Source: Acephala macrosclerotiorum | Taxonomy: Eukaryota; Ascomycota; Leotiomycetes; Helotiales; Mollisiaceae | Direction of reading: 5' to 3' | Assembly: GCA_014904845.1 (NCBI GenBank) | Contig: MU119385.1 | Span: 1-64,000, forward strand | Length of the DNA stretch: 64,000 nucleotides | In this document: piece after piece, positions 54,150-64,000 of the stretch | How positions within the stretch are numbered: the first letter of the stretch is position 1 | How the letters are laid out: every line of letters starts with the position of its first letter | Program-made: the position numbers and the translations under genes | Notes under the pieces: generated by a model | Told to the model about the DNA's origin: nothing | Seen by the model: the letters and a program-made list of their open reading frames with translations, nothing else | Databases searched by the model: none

Positions 54150-54823
54150 GGTGATGATAAGGACGTAGACGCGCAAAATAAACCGGATCTGGCTAGAACA
54201 ATGTAATTGTGCTTGGCTTGGTGGTGGATGCAAGTAACTTTGAAAGCTGTTGCGGTTGCGAGATCATAAATTTGCTATTGTTCAAAAAGGGAGGAAGTGT
54301 TATGGAGATCGATCAAAGTCTTGTATATATAACGCGGAGCTAACGATATTGGGCGCTGGCCTCATGCTAGGCGGTGAGAGGAAGAGTCAGGGAATGAGGG
54401 AGACGCGGAATATTTTGAGTGAACTTGACGCGGATGAAAAGACATGAACATGACGCCCAATCGCGGCGACATTATGGCTGACCACTTCGCAGAGAGGTTG
54501 CTGGACATGCTGTATTGAAAGGGAAGGCATTTTTTGATGCACTGAAAGAAATTATATACAGGAAAAGGAGAAGCTGTCCAAGATCAGATATGCGGGTGAC
54601 AACTGAGTAAGATATAGCAAAATACTGATGATCTTTATAGAAGCCCTAAGCGTGTTTGTCGGGGACTTTGGGAAACACATACCTGATTGTCTACAAAGAG
54701 CCTCACCAAAGCAAGTCTCCTTTATTTGCTCTGTGCCAGAGTACACAATTTCGCCGTATCATACAATGTGTCGTATCCTGACTAAGATCAGACACACATG
54801 TTGAGACCTTTGGAACAGTCATC
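54150..54823. promoter_or_regulatory. F-box promoter and adjacent intergenic
   Basis: A TATATATAA box at about 54333 lies upstream of the F-box start and is shared with the duplicated copy. The rest up to the pseudouridine gene's 3' end has no supported feature. Confidence 0.45.
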
Positions 54824-57716
54824 TCAATCCTGGTGTCCAGTCAATTGCTCCTCCGCCAAGGCTTTCAAATCCTCAGTCAGTACTCCCAACTCGGGACTGA
54901 CACTCTCCTTGCTAATCAGCGTCAACACAGCTCCCCGTTGCGCAACATCAATCAGTTTCTCATCAAGTTTGCACCCCTGCGCCAACCCCGCAACAATCAC
55001 ACCAAGGAAGGTGTCACCAACGCCATTGACGCTGACGATGCCTTCTTGAACCACTTCCACAGGTGGGAATAGACGCATATAAACACCACCGACCTCGTTT
55101 GTTCCATTGTTGTTCCGAGATAGGATGTAAGGAGCAGAATCTCGATCCGTAAGGCGAGGGTCGCCTGGCAACAGTAGCTCTGTTAGAAGCACACCTTCTG
55201 CTCCGAGCTTTGTTAGAATCTTGGGGATATAGGGTAGAAGCTGGATGGACTGAAGAGGAATGCCTTCATCTGTTATCTCGTGATTCGTGATGGAGACGAA
55301 GCGGTCTCGGGCTCCGGAGCCGGGAATCCCAAGGGCATCGATGACTTCCCACCATTCCTGGGATTCGAAGAAGTCGTATTTCTTGGCGGCGGCATGCATT
55401 GCTGCTAGCTCATATTGATTCGGTGTGGAAAGATGAATGTCGTTGTTGGGGAATACTCCCAGGCGATAATTCTTCTGCTGGCAATTGGTGGGTTCAAATA
55501 TCCCACTAGCCTTTGGTATGGAGACAGGTTCGAACACTATCTTCTTATTGATTCGACTGTGTAGGAAGGATTTCATGATTGATGGGGACCAATTGGCATC
55601 AATGACAATCCATGTATCTCTGGGAAGTGGATATGTAATAAGGCGCCGTTTCAGAGTGTCTTTGATCCCGGAGGGGTTACTGAAAATGCTCATGTCTGCC
55701 ATGGCCACGACTAGATTTTTGGCCCCATCATTTACAGCGACGTATTGAGCTGTGTGGTTCTCGATGGCTTTGCCCTGGAACTCGGATGTTACAGGAAGTG
55801 GAATGATCTTCGAGATATCAAGTCCTTCGTCTTTGAGAGCTGAAAGTATTGAAGTGCCAGCACTGGTAAGCATCAGTCACTGCGCTCAAGTGATCGGAGT
55901 GCAAACATACAGATCTTTTGCCACGAGACTCCGCAAAGATACTGGGTGACCTCCAGCTCTTTGAGCGGCAAGTGCAACATTATGACCAACGCCGCCAATG
56001 GTGGGGATGATTGTGGCGATGTTCGAGGTATGCAGTTTCGGCGCCACATCAGTTGTGGTAGATGAAGCACCGTGGCGGCTTTCGGGAGAATAGTTGCATG
56101 ACAAGTCAATGGCCACAGAACCAAGGACTATTATGTCAGATTGTGTCTGGGGTAGGGCCGCGTCAATATCTGGGCAGAAATCCGGATCAAGAGGACGTGG
56201 GATCCATCAAGGTTCTGTCGAGGTGTGGACACTTACTTCAGGAATGTCGACAGCACGAGTTTTTGTTTCGGCAGTGAGAGTTGTTCTCGCATCTTGATCA
56301 TAGCTATCTACTGATGCATGTCTCAAATGAATTGAGGTCATGCCGGATTTGCCAATGTTGTCGCTATGATTGTCAATCTCACAACGACAAATTTCTCCTC
56401 AGACCACCTACTCTACTCTCATGCGTGCAAGCTCAACAGCCACCTTCGCTGCCATTGCGACGTTTGACTCTATGAGGGCTCGATTTGCTGGGATACTGTT
56501 TCCCTTTGTGAGTTCTTTGATTCGGGAAAGAATGAAGGGAGTATTGGCATGTCCGTGAAAACCCTGTTCTGCGGCTTCTTTCACTGCTTGGTTGATGGCT
56601 TCATCGATCTCTGCCTTGGGTATTGAATGTTCCACTGGAATTGGATTGGCGAAATGCAGACCGGATTTTTGGCTTGCAGGAAGCTGCAACAATTCTTGAG
56701 CATCTAGTTCCGTCAGTAGATATTAGTGGGCTCACATAGGGACACATACGAATGATAGCAGCAGCGTCCTGTGCATTTTGGACAACCATTGGACTCTTCA
56801 AGCCGCTTTCCCGGGTATAGAATGCTGGGAAATCAATCTGACCAGTCCTCCCGTCTGCAAAAGTACACACTGTGACACCTTGAGTTTCGAGGAACTCCAA
56901 GGTCTTTGGTATGTCTAAGAAGCTTTTGCAACCGCTGCTGATGACCGCAACTGAAGTTCTTCCTAGCTCTGTAAGGTCGGCAGAAATGTCCATGGTGCTC
57001 TCGGCACCTCGGTGGACACCGCCAAGACCGCCGGTTCCAAACACCTTGATTCCTGCTTTTGACGCGAGTATCATAGTCCCTGATACTGTGGTACCGCCAT
57101 TGAGCTTCTTTCCCGCAAGTCCCTAACACTGGGTAAACCTTCATATTCCAAAAGCAGGAAGCTAATGACTCACCATCCCAAGGATGTAGGGGAGATCTCG
57201 ACGAGAGACTTTCATTGTTGCTGGATCTCCTGCAGTAGATGCAAGAGTGGTAATCTCGGCTTCTGAGAGTCCAACTCGAGCGACGCCTTCGAGAATTCCA
57301 ATGGTCGCTGGAATTGCGCCATGGCTTCGGACAATCTTTTCCAGATCTAAAGCGAGGGCTACATTGTCCGGATAGGGGAATCCATGGGTATATATGGTGG
57401 TCTCTAAAGCAACAACTGGATGACCTGTTTTCAAAGCTGCGTATACTTCATCTGAGATGTGGAAATTTGGGGTCGACTGTACGTCGGTTCTGGCGAACGG
57501 GACCTGGGTATGTTTCTGTCTTCTTAAATGAGGCTCCAGCCGCCTAAACTTGGGAAGAGATTCTTGCCGCGACCTGTCATGGACTTCTGTAGCACTGAGC
57601 TGTGAGTGCCGCCCACGTTGAAGTGACACGAATGACCTCTGAATTTGGGTTAGGCGAGAGAGCCCTCGAGAAACCCTCCAAAGAGGGTGCTTCGTTGATT
57701 GTAAGAGCAGCATCAT
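54824..57716 (-). CDS. Bifunctional pseudouridine-metabolizing enzyme (PsiMP glycosidase + PfkB kinase)
   Basis: Degrades pseudouridine from RNA turnover: the C-terminal PfkB kinase makes pseudouridine 5'-phosphate and the N-terminal glycosidase splits it to uracil and ribose 5-phosphate. In bacteria these are separate (YeiC, YeiN); fungi carry this fusion. Six exons: 57716-57174, 57122-56750, 56703-56412, 56363-56237, 56146-55911 and 55862-54824 (2610 bases, 869 residues, frame kept at all five junctions). Glycosidase (about 95-410): VVALETTIYTHGFPYP, GLAGKKLNGGTTVSGTMILA, VFGTGGLGGVHRGAE, VISSGCKSFLDIPKTLE, ADGRTGQIDFPAFYTRESG, GNSIPANRALIESNVAMAAK. Kinase (about 455-869): IIVLGSVAIDLSC, TIGGVGHNVALAAQRAGG, LSTPNQYEL, and SVNGVGDTFLGVIVAGLAQG with the catalytic Asp of GVGDTF. 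The Arg-rich first 60 residues could be a mitochondrial presequence (inference). Confidence 0.93.
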
Positions 57717-58201
57717 TCTCTGAGTATAGTGGTGAACAGATAGGAGCCTACTAGGGCTATCGAGAGGTGAGTGCTGTTCGACGAGAAGGTTGAGGTCGAA
57801 AATGGGATTTTGATATCACGTGTATCAGCGTACCAACGCTTTGCCTAAAGTAGACTAGAACCTAACTTCATCTATTTGATACACCACCAGTTTCGACCAC
57901 ACCAATCCAACCCTCACTTGGAAGCAACATTCGGTTCAACCCGAACGAACCAGGGCTCAGTTCCTCTTACGGATTATGCATAATTCCATCAGTAAGGATC
58001 GAGGTTCATCATACCATTCCGATACGGGAACCTTATTTCCCTGTCCATATGTTCATATCATCATGCCGTTATTATTATTTGCCTCTCCTTCCGCGCCCTG
58101 CCATGGTCTGCCAACTTTGCAATCTACATGACGTTCTTTCTATCTCTCTCTTGTTTATCTTTCCCCTCCCGCCGACCCTCGATTGAGGCTTCGTCGTTCA
58201 A
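57717..58201. promoter_or_regulatory. Divergent promoter region
   Basis: 485 bases between the divergent pseudouridine enzyme and secreted-protein genes. The right half is a long CT-rich tract (about 58080-58170), common in fungal promoters. Confidence 0.5.
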
Positions 58202-59079
58202 ATGATGGCGGTTTTGTTTCGATTCTGTTTGTTGCTGGCGGCTTGGGTAGGATGTTTAAACGCTCAGCAGATTGTCAATGGGCAGATTTATACCCCTGGG
58301 ATTGCGCTTGTCGATGCCCCTCAGCCCAATACGCCTTTGGGTGGTGGTACGCTAGTCCAGGCCCTGTGGATGACTATTGCTGATAGAACTAGATTTCCTC
58401 CAAGTAGCTCTTGATGTGACGTCCGACGGGCAGCTCGAGCTCCCTCCTTACCCCTCCAACCCGAACTCCGCGATCTGGAACATCACGATTTTCCTCTCAA
58501 GCTACACAACGGGCAAGAACTTCACGATCTCGAATGGCACAGCGTCTGCGAATAATGCGAGCTTGGGAGAGATTATGGCACAGGAGCCTAGCTCGACGGT
58601 GAAGCATGTGAATTGGATATGGCCGGATTGTTTGGTGGGAGATGGAACATCGACTGGAAACACTTCTCGTGGAGCATATAATGTACGTCTACGATCCACA
58701 TGACGAGGGGAGGAGAAAGTGCTAACGGATGCAGATTTCAATCCGCCAGAACTTTCGTCTCAATGGGACGGACATATACACCATCTTCGACCTTCCAATC
58801 AAAGTCACGAACTCGATACCAGAAGAGAGTACTCGACCATCCTGCGATTCGCTTAACAACCCTCTTCTCGACGAAGCGACATTGAATGCGTCTGCGAATA
58901 ACTTCACGCGGATAGTCGGGACCGCGATACAAGGAAACAGTGGAAGTGGAAGCGGTCTAGGAGGTTCGAAACCGGATGCTTCACCTGAGAACGGTCTAGG
59001 GGGAGCGGGAATGTTGAACTGGAGAACGAGTGTTCATGGGATTTGGGTGGTGGCTTTTGTGTTCTTGTTCATGTTCTGA
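58202..59079 (+). CDS. Secreted GPI-anchored-type surface protein
   Basis: Three exons, 58202-58346, 58393-58682 and 58735-59079 (introns 46 and 52 bases, GTACG donors, CTGAT and CTAAC branch sites; 780 bases, 259 residues). A signal peptide (VLFRFCLLLAAWVGCLNA) precedes the mature start near QQIVNGQIYTPGIALVDAPQ. The middle has an all-beta-looking domain (GGDFLQVALDVTSDGQLELP, IWNITIFLSSYTTGKNFTIS) and several N-glycosylation sequons. The C-terminus is Gly/Ser-rich then hydrophobic (SVHGIWVVAFVFLFMF), the layout of a GPI-attachment signal. Related uncharacterised proteins are widespread in ascomycetes; a cell-wall or membrane-surface role is likely but the function is unknown. Confidence 0.85.
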
Positions 59080-60066
59080 GCTGAGTGGTCGTTCTATATT
59101 GGAGTTTTGAGATACCTTTTGAGCGGGCTTTGAATATAATTTTCCCCTGAGAAATATTGTACAGTGTGTTTCTATTCGACTTTGTACATTTTTTAGATAC
59201 AAAATACAGGCACTTCACAATGAGCGATTGTTCGAGCAAGACTTATGTCTTCTCACTATGATACAGAAGTGTTTTCCAAAAACCAGTTTTCTTACTCTTT
59301 CGATGATATGGCGATAGCATTGTGAGCTATAATATTTTACCACATAAGCCTCACCTAACTCGGGACCTATATATCAAATTTTATAGCGCAACACAAGTTG
59401 GGACATCGTATGATGTCAGTATAGCTGAGCATAAACTTCCCCTGCTATGTTTGGAATCCGCCCCGTGTTCCCCGACTTTCTCTGGTGCCAATGAGGCGGT
59501 TCTCGGTAACTCGATCCGGGGCATACAGACTGACTTTTGCAATAGAACAAAACTCGGTTGCAGGAAGGAACGTGCGAGTGAGATCATTGTTAGAGTCAAT
59601 TCTAATAATGATTGGGGGTGCAAAGGCCCAGATCGGCAGGGTCACCATGTGAATTTTCAATGTCCAACGCCTTAGAGCGATTCTTTAAATTTAAATGTCC
59701 GTCAGGTACTGGGAGAGAGTTTCTAGTGGAAAATGTCTAACAACGCTTTGAACAAAGAAAGAACTAGAGACGTGATAAAAAACGTGAGTGAGGATTTGGG
59801 GGGAGGTCCAGAAGTAATGGCTAACTGTTGTATATACGAAACCGAAGAATAAAGCAGAATTTGATTTTACAATAGTAACAGCAAGCTTCAATGAAGCCAC
59901 ATTCTGGCGATATCCTGAAGATAGGATTAAAGCCAGTCTCCATAGAAGTGCCTACCTCTTCGCAGCATCGAACAGAGAAGCTCACTTCTCAGCGGGAGGT
60001 ACCAAAACCGTAGATCTACAAAAAGTAAGCACCTCATCACACTATCCCTTTCCCAAAAGATAGTAC
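59080..60066. other. Convergent intergenic region
   Basis: About 1 kb between convergent genes. A 117-codon plus-strand frame (59322-59675) overlaps antisense frames and has no recognisable domain. No repeat seen. Confidence 0.45.
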
Positions 60067-61290
60067 TTACGCGCTCTCGACCCCACTCTCTTCTCTCTCC
60101 TTATCAGTTTTCCACTTCTCAACATCAATGACTTGTCTCCCATGCCAGCCCGGCATAATATTCTCCATCTTCGCCCTCAACCTCACCTGATACCAATGCG
60201 GAAACCCCTTAAACAACGTCAACAGTCCCCCAAACCCCGGAGCAATAATCTGTCCACTATGCCCCGATAACACCTGTTTAACAATAGCCTCAGCCACAGT
60301 CTCTGGTTCAAGCGTTGGCATCAGGAAGGCCGAGTCATTGTGATAGCCTTGGAAAAGGGGCGTCTTTGTGTATCCTTGATTCACTACTACGGTTCGGACT
60401 TTCGGGGCTGCGTAGCGCGTTTTTAGTTCGGCTGTGAGTCCTTCGTGGAAGGATAACGCGGCGGCTTTGGAGGCGGCGTAGTCTACCATGTTTGGCACTG
60501 TGACGTAAGCTGCGATCGAAGCGATTGTAACGACCATTCCATGATTGTGTTTTACGAGGGATGGGATGAATTCTTTGGCCATCCAGTAATGAGCAAGTGT
60601 ATTGACGTCGAAGGTAAATCGCACATCTTTCTCTGTTGCGTCGAGGATTTGTTTGCCCCGCGCGACGCCGGCGTTGTTGATTATTATCGTTGGATCCCCG
60701 ACGTCTTTGCGGATTTCGCGGGCGACGGAGGAGAGGGTTTGGGGGGAGGTTATATCGCATTTGTAGTAGTAGACGTTGTTTGCTATATTCCTGTTAGTAC
60801 CTCGTCTGGAGAATATCTGGGTGGAGAAGGAAGACAAACGAGCATCAAAAGTCATAGGAATAACATCCAGCACCACAACCTTGATCTTCTTCTCAGCCAA
60901 CAACTTCACAACCTGCCCACCAATCCCTCCCGCTCCTCCAGTGATGAGCACAATCTCTTTATCCCAATCATATTTATCAGCAGTCCAGTTGTCTAGGACG
61001 CTGGCGGATGCGTAGTTTGAGATTACACGGGCCACGCCGAGGTAGAAGAGTGTGCGGATTCGGGAGAAGGCCTTTTCGTGGAGGATGGAGAGGTCGGATC
61101 CTTTCTTTGTGTAACGGGCAAGGAGGAGGATCGCGAGTGTGAGAGCTGGATTTAGGGCGGTGCGTTTGATGAAACGGCCTATGGGGTCGGCAGTGAGGCC
61201 TGGGTCAGGAGATGTCAGCAGAAGTCAAGTTGAAGGTATGGAGAGGCTAGCGATACCTTCACGCGGAAGCCAACCATTGTGCATTGGCAT
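60067..61290 (-). CDS. Membrane-associated short-chain dehydrogenase (RDH/DHRS-like)
   Basis: Three exons, 61290-61257, 61199-60840 and 60782-60067 (1110 bases, 369 residues). The N-terminus (MPMHNGWLPREG) is spliced to a hydrophobic anchor (LTLAILLLARY) before a second segment IRTLFYLGVARVI. The Rossmann domain has IVLITGGAGGIGG (cofactor loop), KCDIT, NNAGVARG (NNAG) and the catalytic YAASKAA (YxxxK) after TIASIAAYV. The second intron (60783-60839, 57 bases) has a perfect TACTAAC branch point, is a multiple of three and has no stop, so retention would add 19 residues inside the NAD-binding fold. Layout resembles retinol dehydrogenase/17-beta-HSD11 types on ER or lipid droplets; the substrate is unknown. 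Confidence 0.92.
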
Positions 61291-61745
61291 GTTGATGTTG
61301 AGGACTTTTAGCTGTTGATACCTGGTGTTTGGAGATGGGATGCACGAGGAGGGGATGGATGGGAGAAGTCAATTGATATTGATTCTCGGCCCATGTTTCT
61401 CTTCCTCAAAGCTTCATCTATCTTCGGTGACAAGGTTCATGCTGGGCATGCTTGGAAGCCAATGTCGGTGTTCTGTTCGACTTCTGCCATGTGGGATTAG
61501 TGTTGGGCCGAGGTGCTAGCGGCTTGAAACGCGGGGTTAGCTGCAAGATGTCTGGGGAGGCGTTTTGTCTAGCCAATTTGGGGTATCACGTGAATATGAT
61601 TCATCTTGAAGAGAATAATGTCAATATTGCTGGTGGTAGTATAGATAGATAAGATGAGAGTATTCGAAAAGATACATAGTATTTCTGAGATGGTTTCGAA
61701 GCCATGCTCATGGATGCCAAACTCGGCTTCCTGGCCGGCGGCCGC
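61291..61745. other. Intergenic, no gene seen
   Basis: 455 bases between the SDR promoter and the 3' end of the MFS pseudogene. Nothing supported. Confidence 0.45.
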
Positions 61746-63455
61746 TCAAAGAATGTATCTGAAGTCTGGATGCTTATCCAAGAGCTCATCCATGCTCTTG
61801 TCGGCCTCCGCATCATTCGTCCCTGCAACCCAAAGCTCCCGAGCCCTCGCATCTTTCCCGTGATTCTCTCTTCTCATCCAAAGCCAATTGCAAACAGTAG
61901 ACACGAGAGCCAAGCAGAAGAAGCCCAACAAAGTCCCATGTCCAGCCAAGTATCTCGACGGAGTACGATAGACTTGTGTTCTAATGATACTTAAGCCTTG
62001 TCCAGTTATCTAAGCCATTGCCCAAGCAGTACTTCTCTTCGTGTATCCACCGTGGTTGATTGTGATCCAGGAGACGGTGAGGATGACAGAGGGGTAGAGA
62101 CCAGACGCGACGAAACATGTACCTGCCATCAAAGCCACTTGTTGGTTGTGGCCATGAGGATGATGTATCCAATTGAAGAGGTTGCCATGCAGATGAAGAG
62201 AGTGGGGCCTTTGGAGTTGATGCGGTCAGAAAGGAAGCAGACCGTAAGCAAGGAGACTGTCGCGAAGGCGTAAGGCATCATGGTGAAGAGTTGCGTTTGG
62301 ACTACAGGAATAGTCAGTAACCAGGTCTGGCTGTGCCAGTATAAATCTTACGCTTGTCGAAACCAAATGCTTGAATGAATGTGGGAAGGAAGGAGGTGAC
62401 GGATGCGATGCCAAGACACAATGGTCTGTAGATGACGGCTGTGAAGTATGACTTGGGGTCTTTAAAAGCCAACCAGATCTCAGAATACTTGATTTTCTGG
62501 TGTGTGCTGGTGCGAGAGTCAGCTTCAATGTCGACGCAGGAGAATAGAGAACTTACCTTCGGCCACTCTTTGAAGGGCAAGGTCAATCTCATCATTGTTG
62601 AAGTATCGACTGCCTTTCTTTGCGATGATATCCGGGAATGATGGTAGGAACAAGAGAATGATGATTCCAAGTCCAATTACAGGTATTCCTTCCACGATAT
62701 ACAGCCACTGCCAAGCATGACGACCGTGAACACCTTCAAGATTCTTTTGAACTCCGTAAGCAATGAGACCACTGAAGCAACCTGAGATTGTTGCGGAGGT
62801 ATAGCAGACGGCTGTGAAATATGGTAAGCAAGCGAATCTCATGATTGAGAGGACAGAACATACCGGCTCTGGTGGCCACCTCGTCCCGCTTGTACCAGAA
62901 GCTGAAGTACAACAGACCAACTTGGACGAAAGCTTCTCCCATACCAATCAGGATTCGAAGCCCAATCACGGCCCCGTAACTCTTAGCGGCTGATAAGCAT
63001 GTCCCGCAGACACCAAAGAATATGACTGCTGCTCCAAGTTGACGTGGAGGGCCGATGACTCGCATGCCGAGGTTGGCAGGAAGCATGAACACCATGTATC
63101 CAACAACTGAAGACTGTGAGTTGAAAAATTGAGTTGAACCTTTGCTGGAAGATGTACAAAATACCGTCAGACAGTTGAAGAACTGTTCATTGCTGAGACC
63201 CAGGTCAGTCTGCATACCCATGATGCGAGCATTTCCAAGATTGTTTCGGTCCTGATAAATGTAAATTTAAAGACCCATTCATGCTGAAGGACTGACCTAC
63301 CACGTACGCAATGAAAAACTTAGTCCCAGAAGTGGGACAATAGAGACATCCATCTTAAGCAGCAATCGCTTCTCGAGTTTTGACTTGATCCTCGGGGTAG
63401 ACTCTCCATTGTTCGGAAAATTTTCGAGCCATGCTTAATCTGTCTTCTCGCTCAT
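61746..63455 (-). pseudogene. MFS anion:cation symporter (Dal5/TNA1-like), decayed
   Basis: Allantoate/nicotinate-type permease, normally about 490 residues with 12 membrane helices. Order of pieces from 63455: MSEKTD-stop-AWLENFPNNG, LEKRLLLKMDVSIVPLLGLS, DRNNLGNARIMGMQTDLGLS, VVGYMVFMLPANLGMRVIGP, GLRILIGMGEAFVQVGLLYF, VCYTSATISGCFSGLIAYGV, WQWLYIVEGIPVIGLGIIIL, IWLAFKDPKSYFTAVIYRPL, ASGLYPSVILTVSWITINHG, AWAMA-stop-ITGQG and DKHPDFRYIL. Several introns keep canonical sites. Lesions: TAA at 63435-63437 (probably from CAA), a 1-base deletion in the T-run near 63312-63316 (before IAYV), a frameshift at 62125-62136 (NKWL/MAGT) and TAG at 62010-62012 where relatives have Gln (from CAG). Confidence 0.85.
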
Positions 63456-64000
63456 CTTGAACTCTTCTGTTCGAAGCAGCTCTGTTCGACTTTCAGGTAT
63501 TGGAACACGTGATGAGTATCTAGAAAGCAGGCGAAGTTATAGAGCTGCGGAGTGCATGCGGCGAATTCCCTTGTGGGGTATTGAGATGAACTTTGTAGAG
63601 TAAAGAAGTTTGCTGTAGATCTAGTTGACTCTCTGTTGAGATATCAATGTTATGACTCGTGACACTCCGATTGCATCGCTCCGGTCTGCTAGAGTCTCCG
63701 ATATATCGCAACGCTGCTCCGATGGACTTCCATTGGCTCTATAAAAATGAGGAGAAGTCGATTCCACGCGGGTAGAAGGGTAAGAAAGCTAGGGAGAGAG
63801 GTCCGATCCTGATTCAGACATTGCTGATCATTTCGTCCCACATGCTGCATGCAACAGAGCCAGCTGGGAGCGTACGACTCTGGCGCTTGAGAGTAGATGA
63901 AAACGAGACATTTGAAACAATTTAGGTGCGATCTCTCCAGATTTTGGTGTTTTGAAGCTGTGCGAGTTGACTTCTTGCTTCGGGGAAAGGCTGAAGGATG
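63456..64000. other. Intergenic to window end, no gene seen
   Basis: Upstream region of the MFS pseudogene; no coding similarity or repeat seen. Confidence 0.4.

Noticed and set aside
59322..59675. 117-codon plus-strand frame between convergent genes
   Set aside because: Cys-rich and without domain or splice support, overlapped by comparable antisense frames; probably chance.
628..63455. CpA context of nonsense mutations as proof of RIP
   Set aside because: TGG to TAG, CAA to TAA and CAG to TAG are CpA changes by definition; only dinucleotide statistics over whole genes could show RIP.
1..64000. tRNA, rRNA and CRISPR features
   Set aside because: No cloverleaf with a matching B-box, no rRNA-like sequence and no spaced direct repeats were seen by eye; CRISPR is not expected in a fungal nuclear genome. 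A covariance-model scan would be needed to exclude tRNAs.

Overview
The window is nuclear DNA of a filamentous ascomycete. Genes carry short introns (about 46-100 bases) with GTRNGT donors and CTRAY-type branch points. The recognisable set includes cohesin SCC1/RAD21, Golgi Ca2+-ATPase PMR1, a HET-domain gene, DUF6594, TPR-CHAT proteins, a fungal bifunctional pseudouridine enzyme and GH35/GH27/GH114 hydrolases. The mix of DUF6594, CHAT, HET and many small F-box genes suggests Pezizomycotina, perhaps Leotiomycetes; that placement is inference.

Layout. 0-13 kb is a decayed metabolic stretch: an alcohol dehydrogenase pseudogene, a gluconokinase with an odd basic/Ser insertion, an SDR pseudogene, then an intact four-module RNA end-repair protein (2H phosphoesterase, EEP phosphatase, nucleotidyltransferase, MJ1316), a GH27 alpha-galactosidase pseudogene and a 441-bp hAT-type MITE. 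13.7-22.6 kb is core genome: rad21 and pmr1, divergently transcribed, then a GH35 beta-galactosidase. 23-54 kb is an accessory region. It holds up to seven F-box-like genes or remnants and, at its centre (27.6-39.3 kb), two TPR-CHAT proteases flanking a membrane DUF6594 protein, with a caspase-family gene divergent from the second CHAT gene. It also contains a second hAT MITE inserted in an F-box gene, a truncated GH114 gene, a HET gene with one in-frame stop, and a duplicated, decayed F-box copy. 54.8-64 kb holds the pseudouridine-degrading fusion enzyme, a GPI-anchored-type secreted protein, a membrane SDR and an MFS transporter pseudogene.

How genes may work together. CHAT and caspase domains are cysteine proteases of clan CD, and TPR arrays are typical sensors or scaffolds. 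Together with a C-terminal multi-TM protein and a nearby HET gene, the 27-51 kb stretch looks like a regulated cell-death or allorecognition island, analogous to known fungal protease-gasdermin pairs but with DUF6594 where a gasdermin would be. This is inference from gene content and order. F-box proteins would supply SCF ubiquitin-ligase specificity.

Five genes are broken (ADH, SDR, GH27, HET, MFS). Every nonsense change that can be interpreted by comparison with family consensus fits a C:G to T:A transition, mixed with small indels in all but HET.
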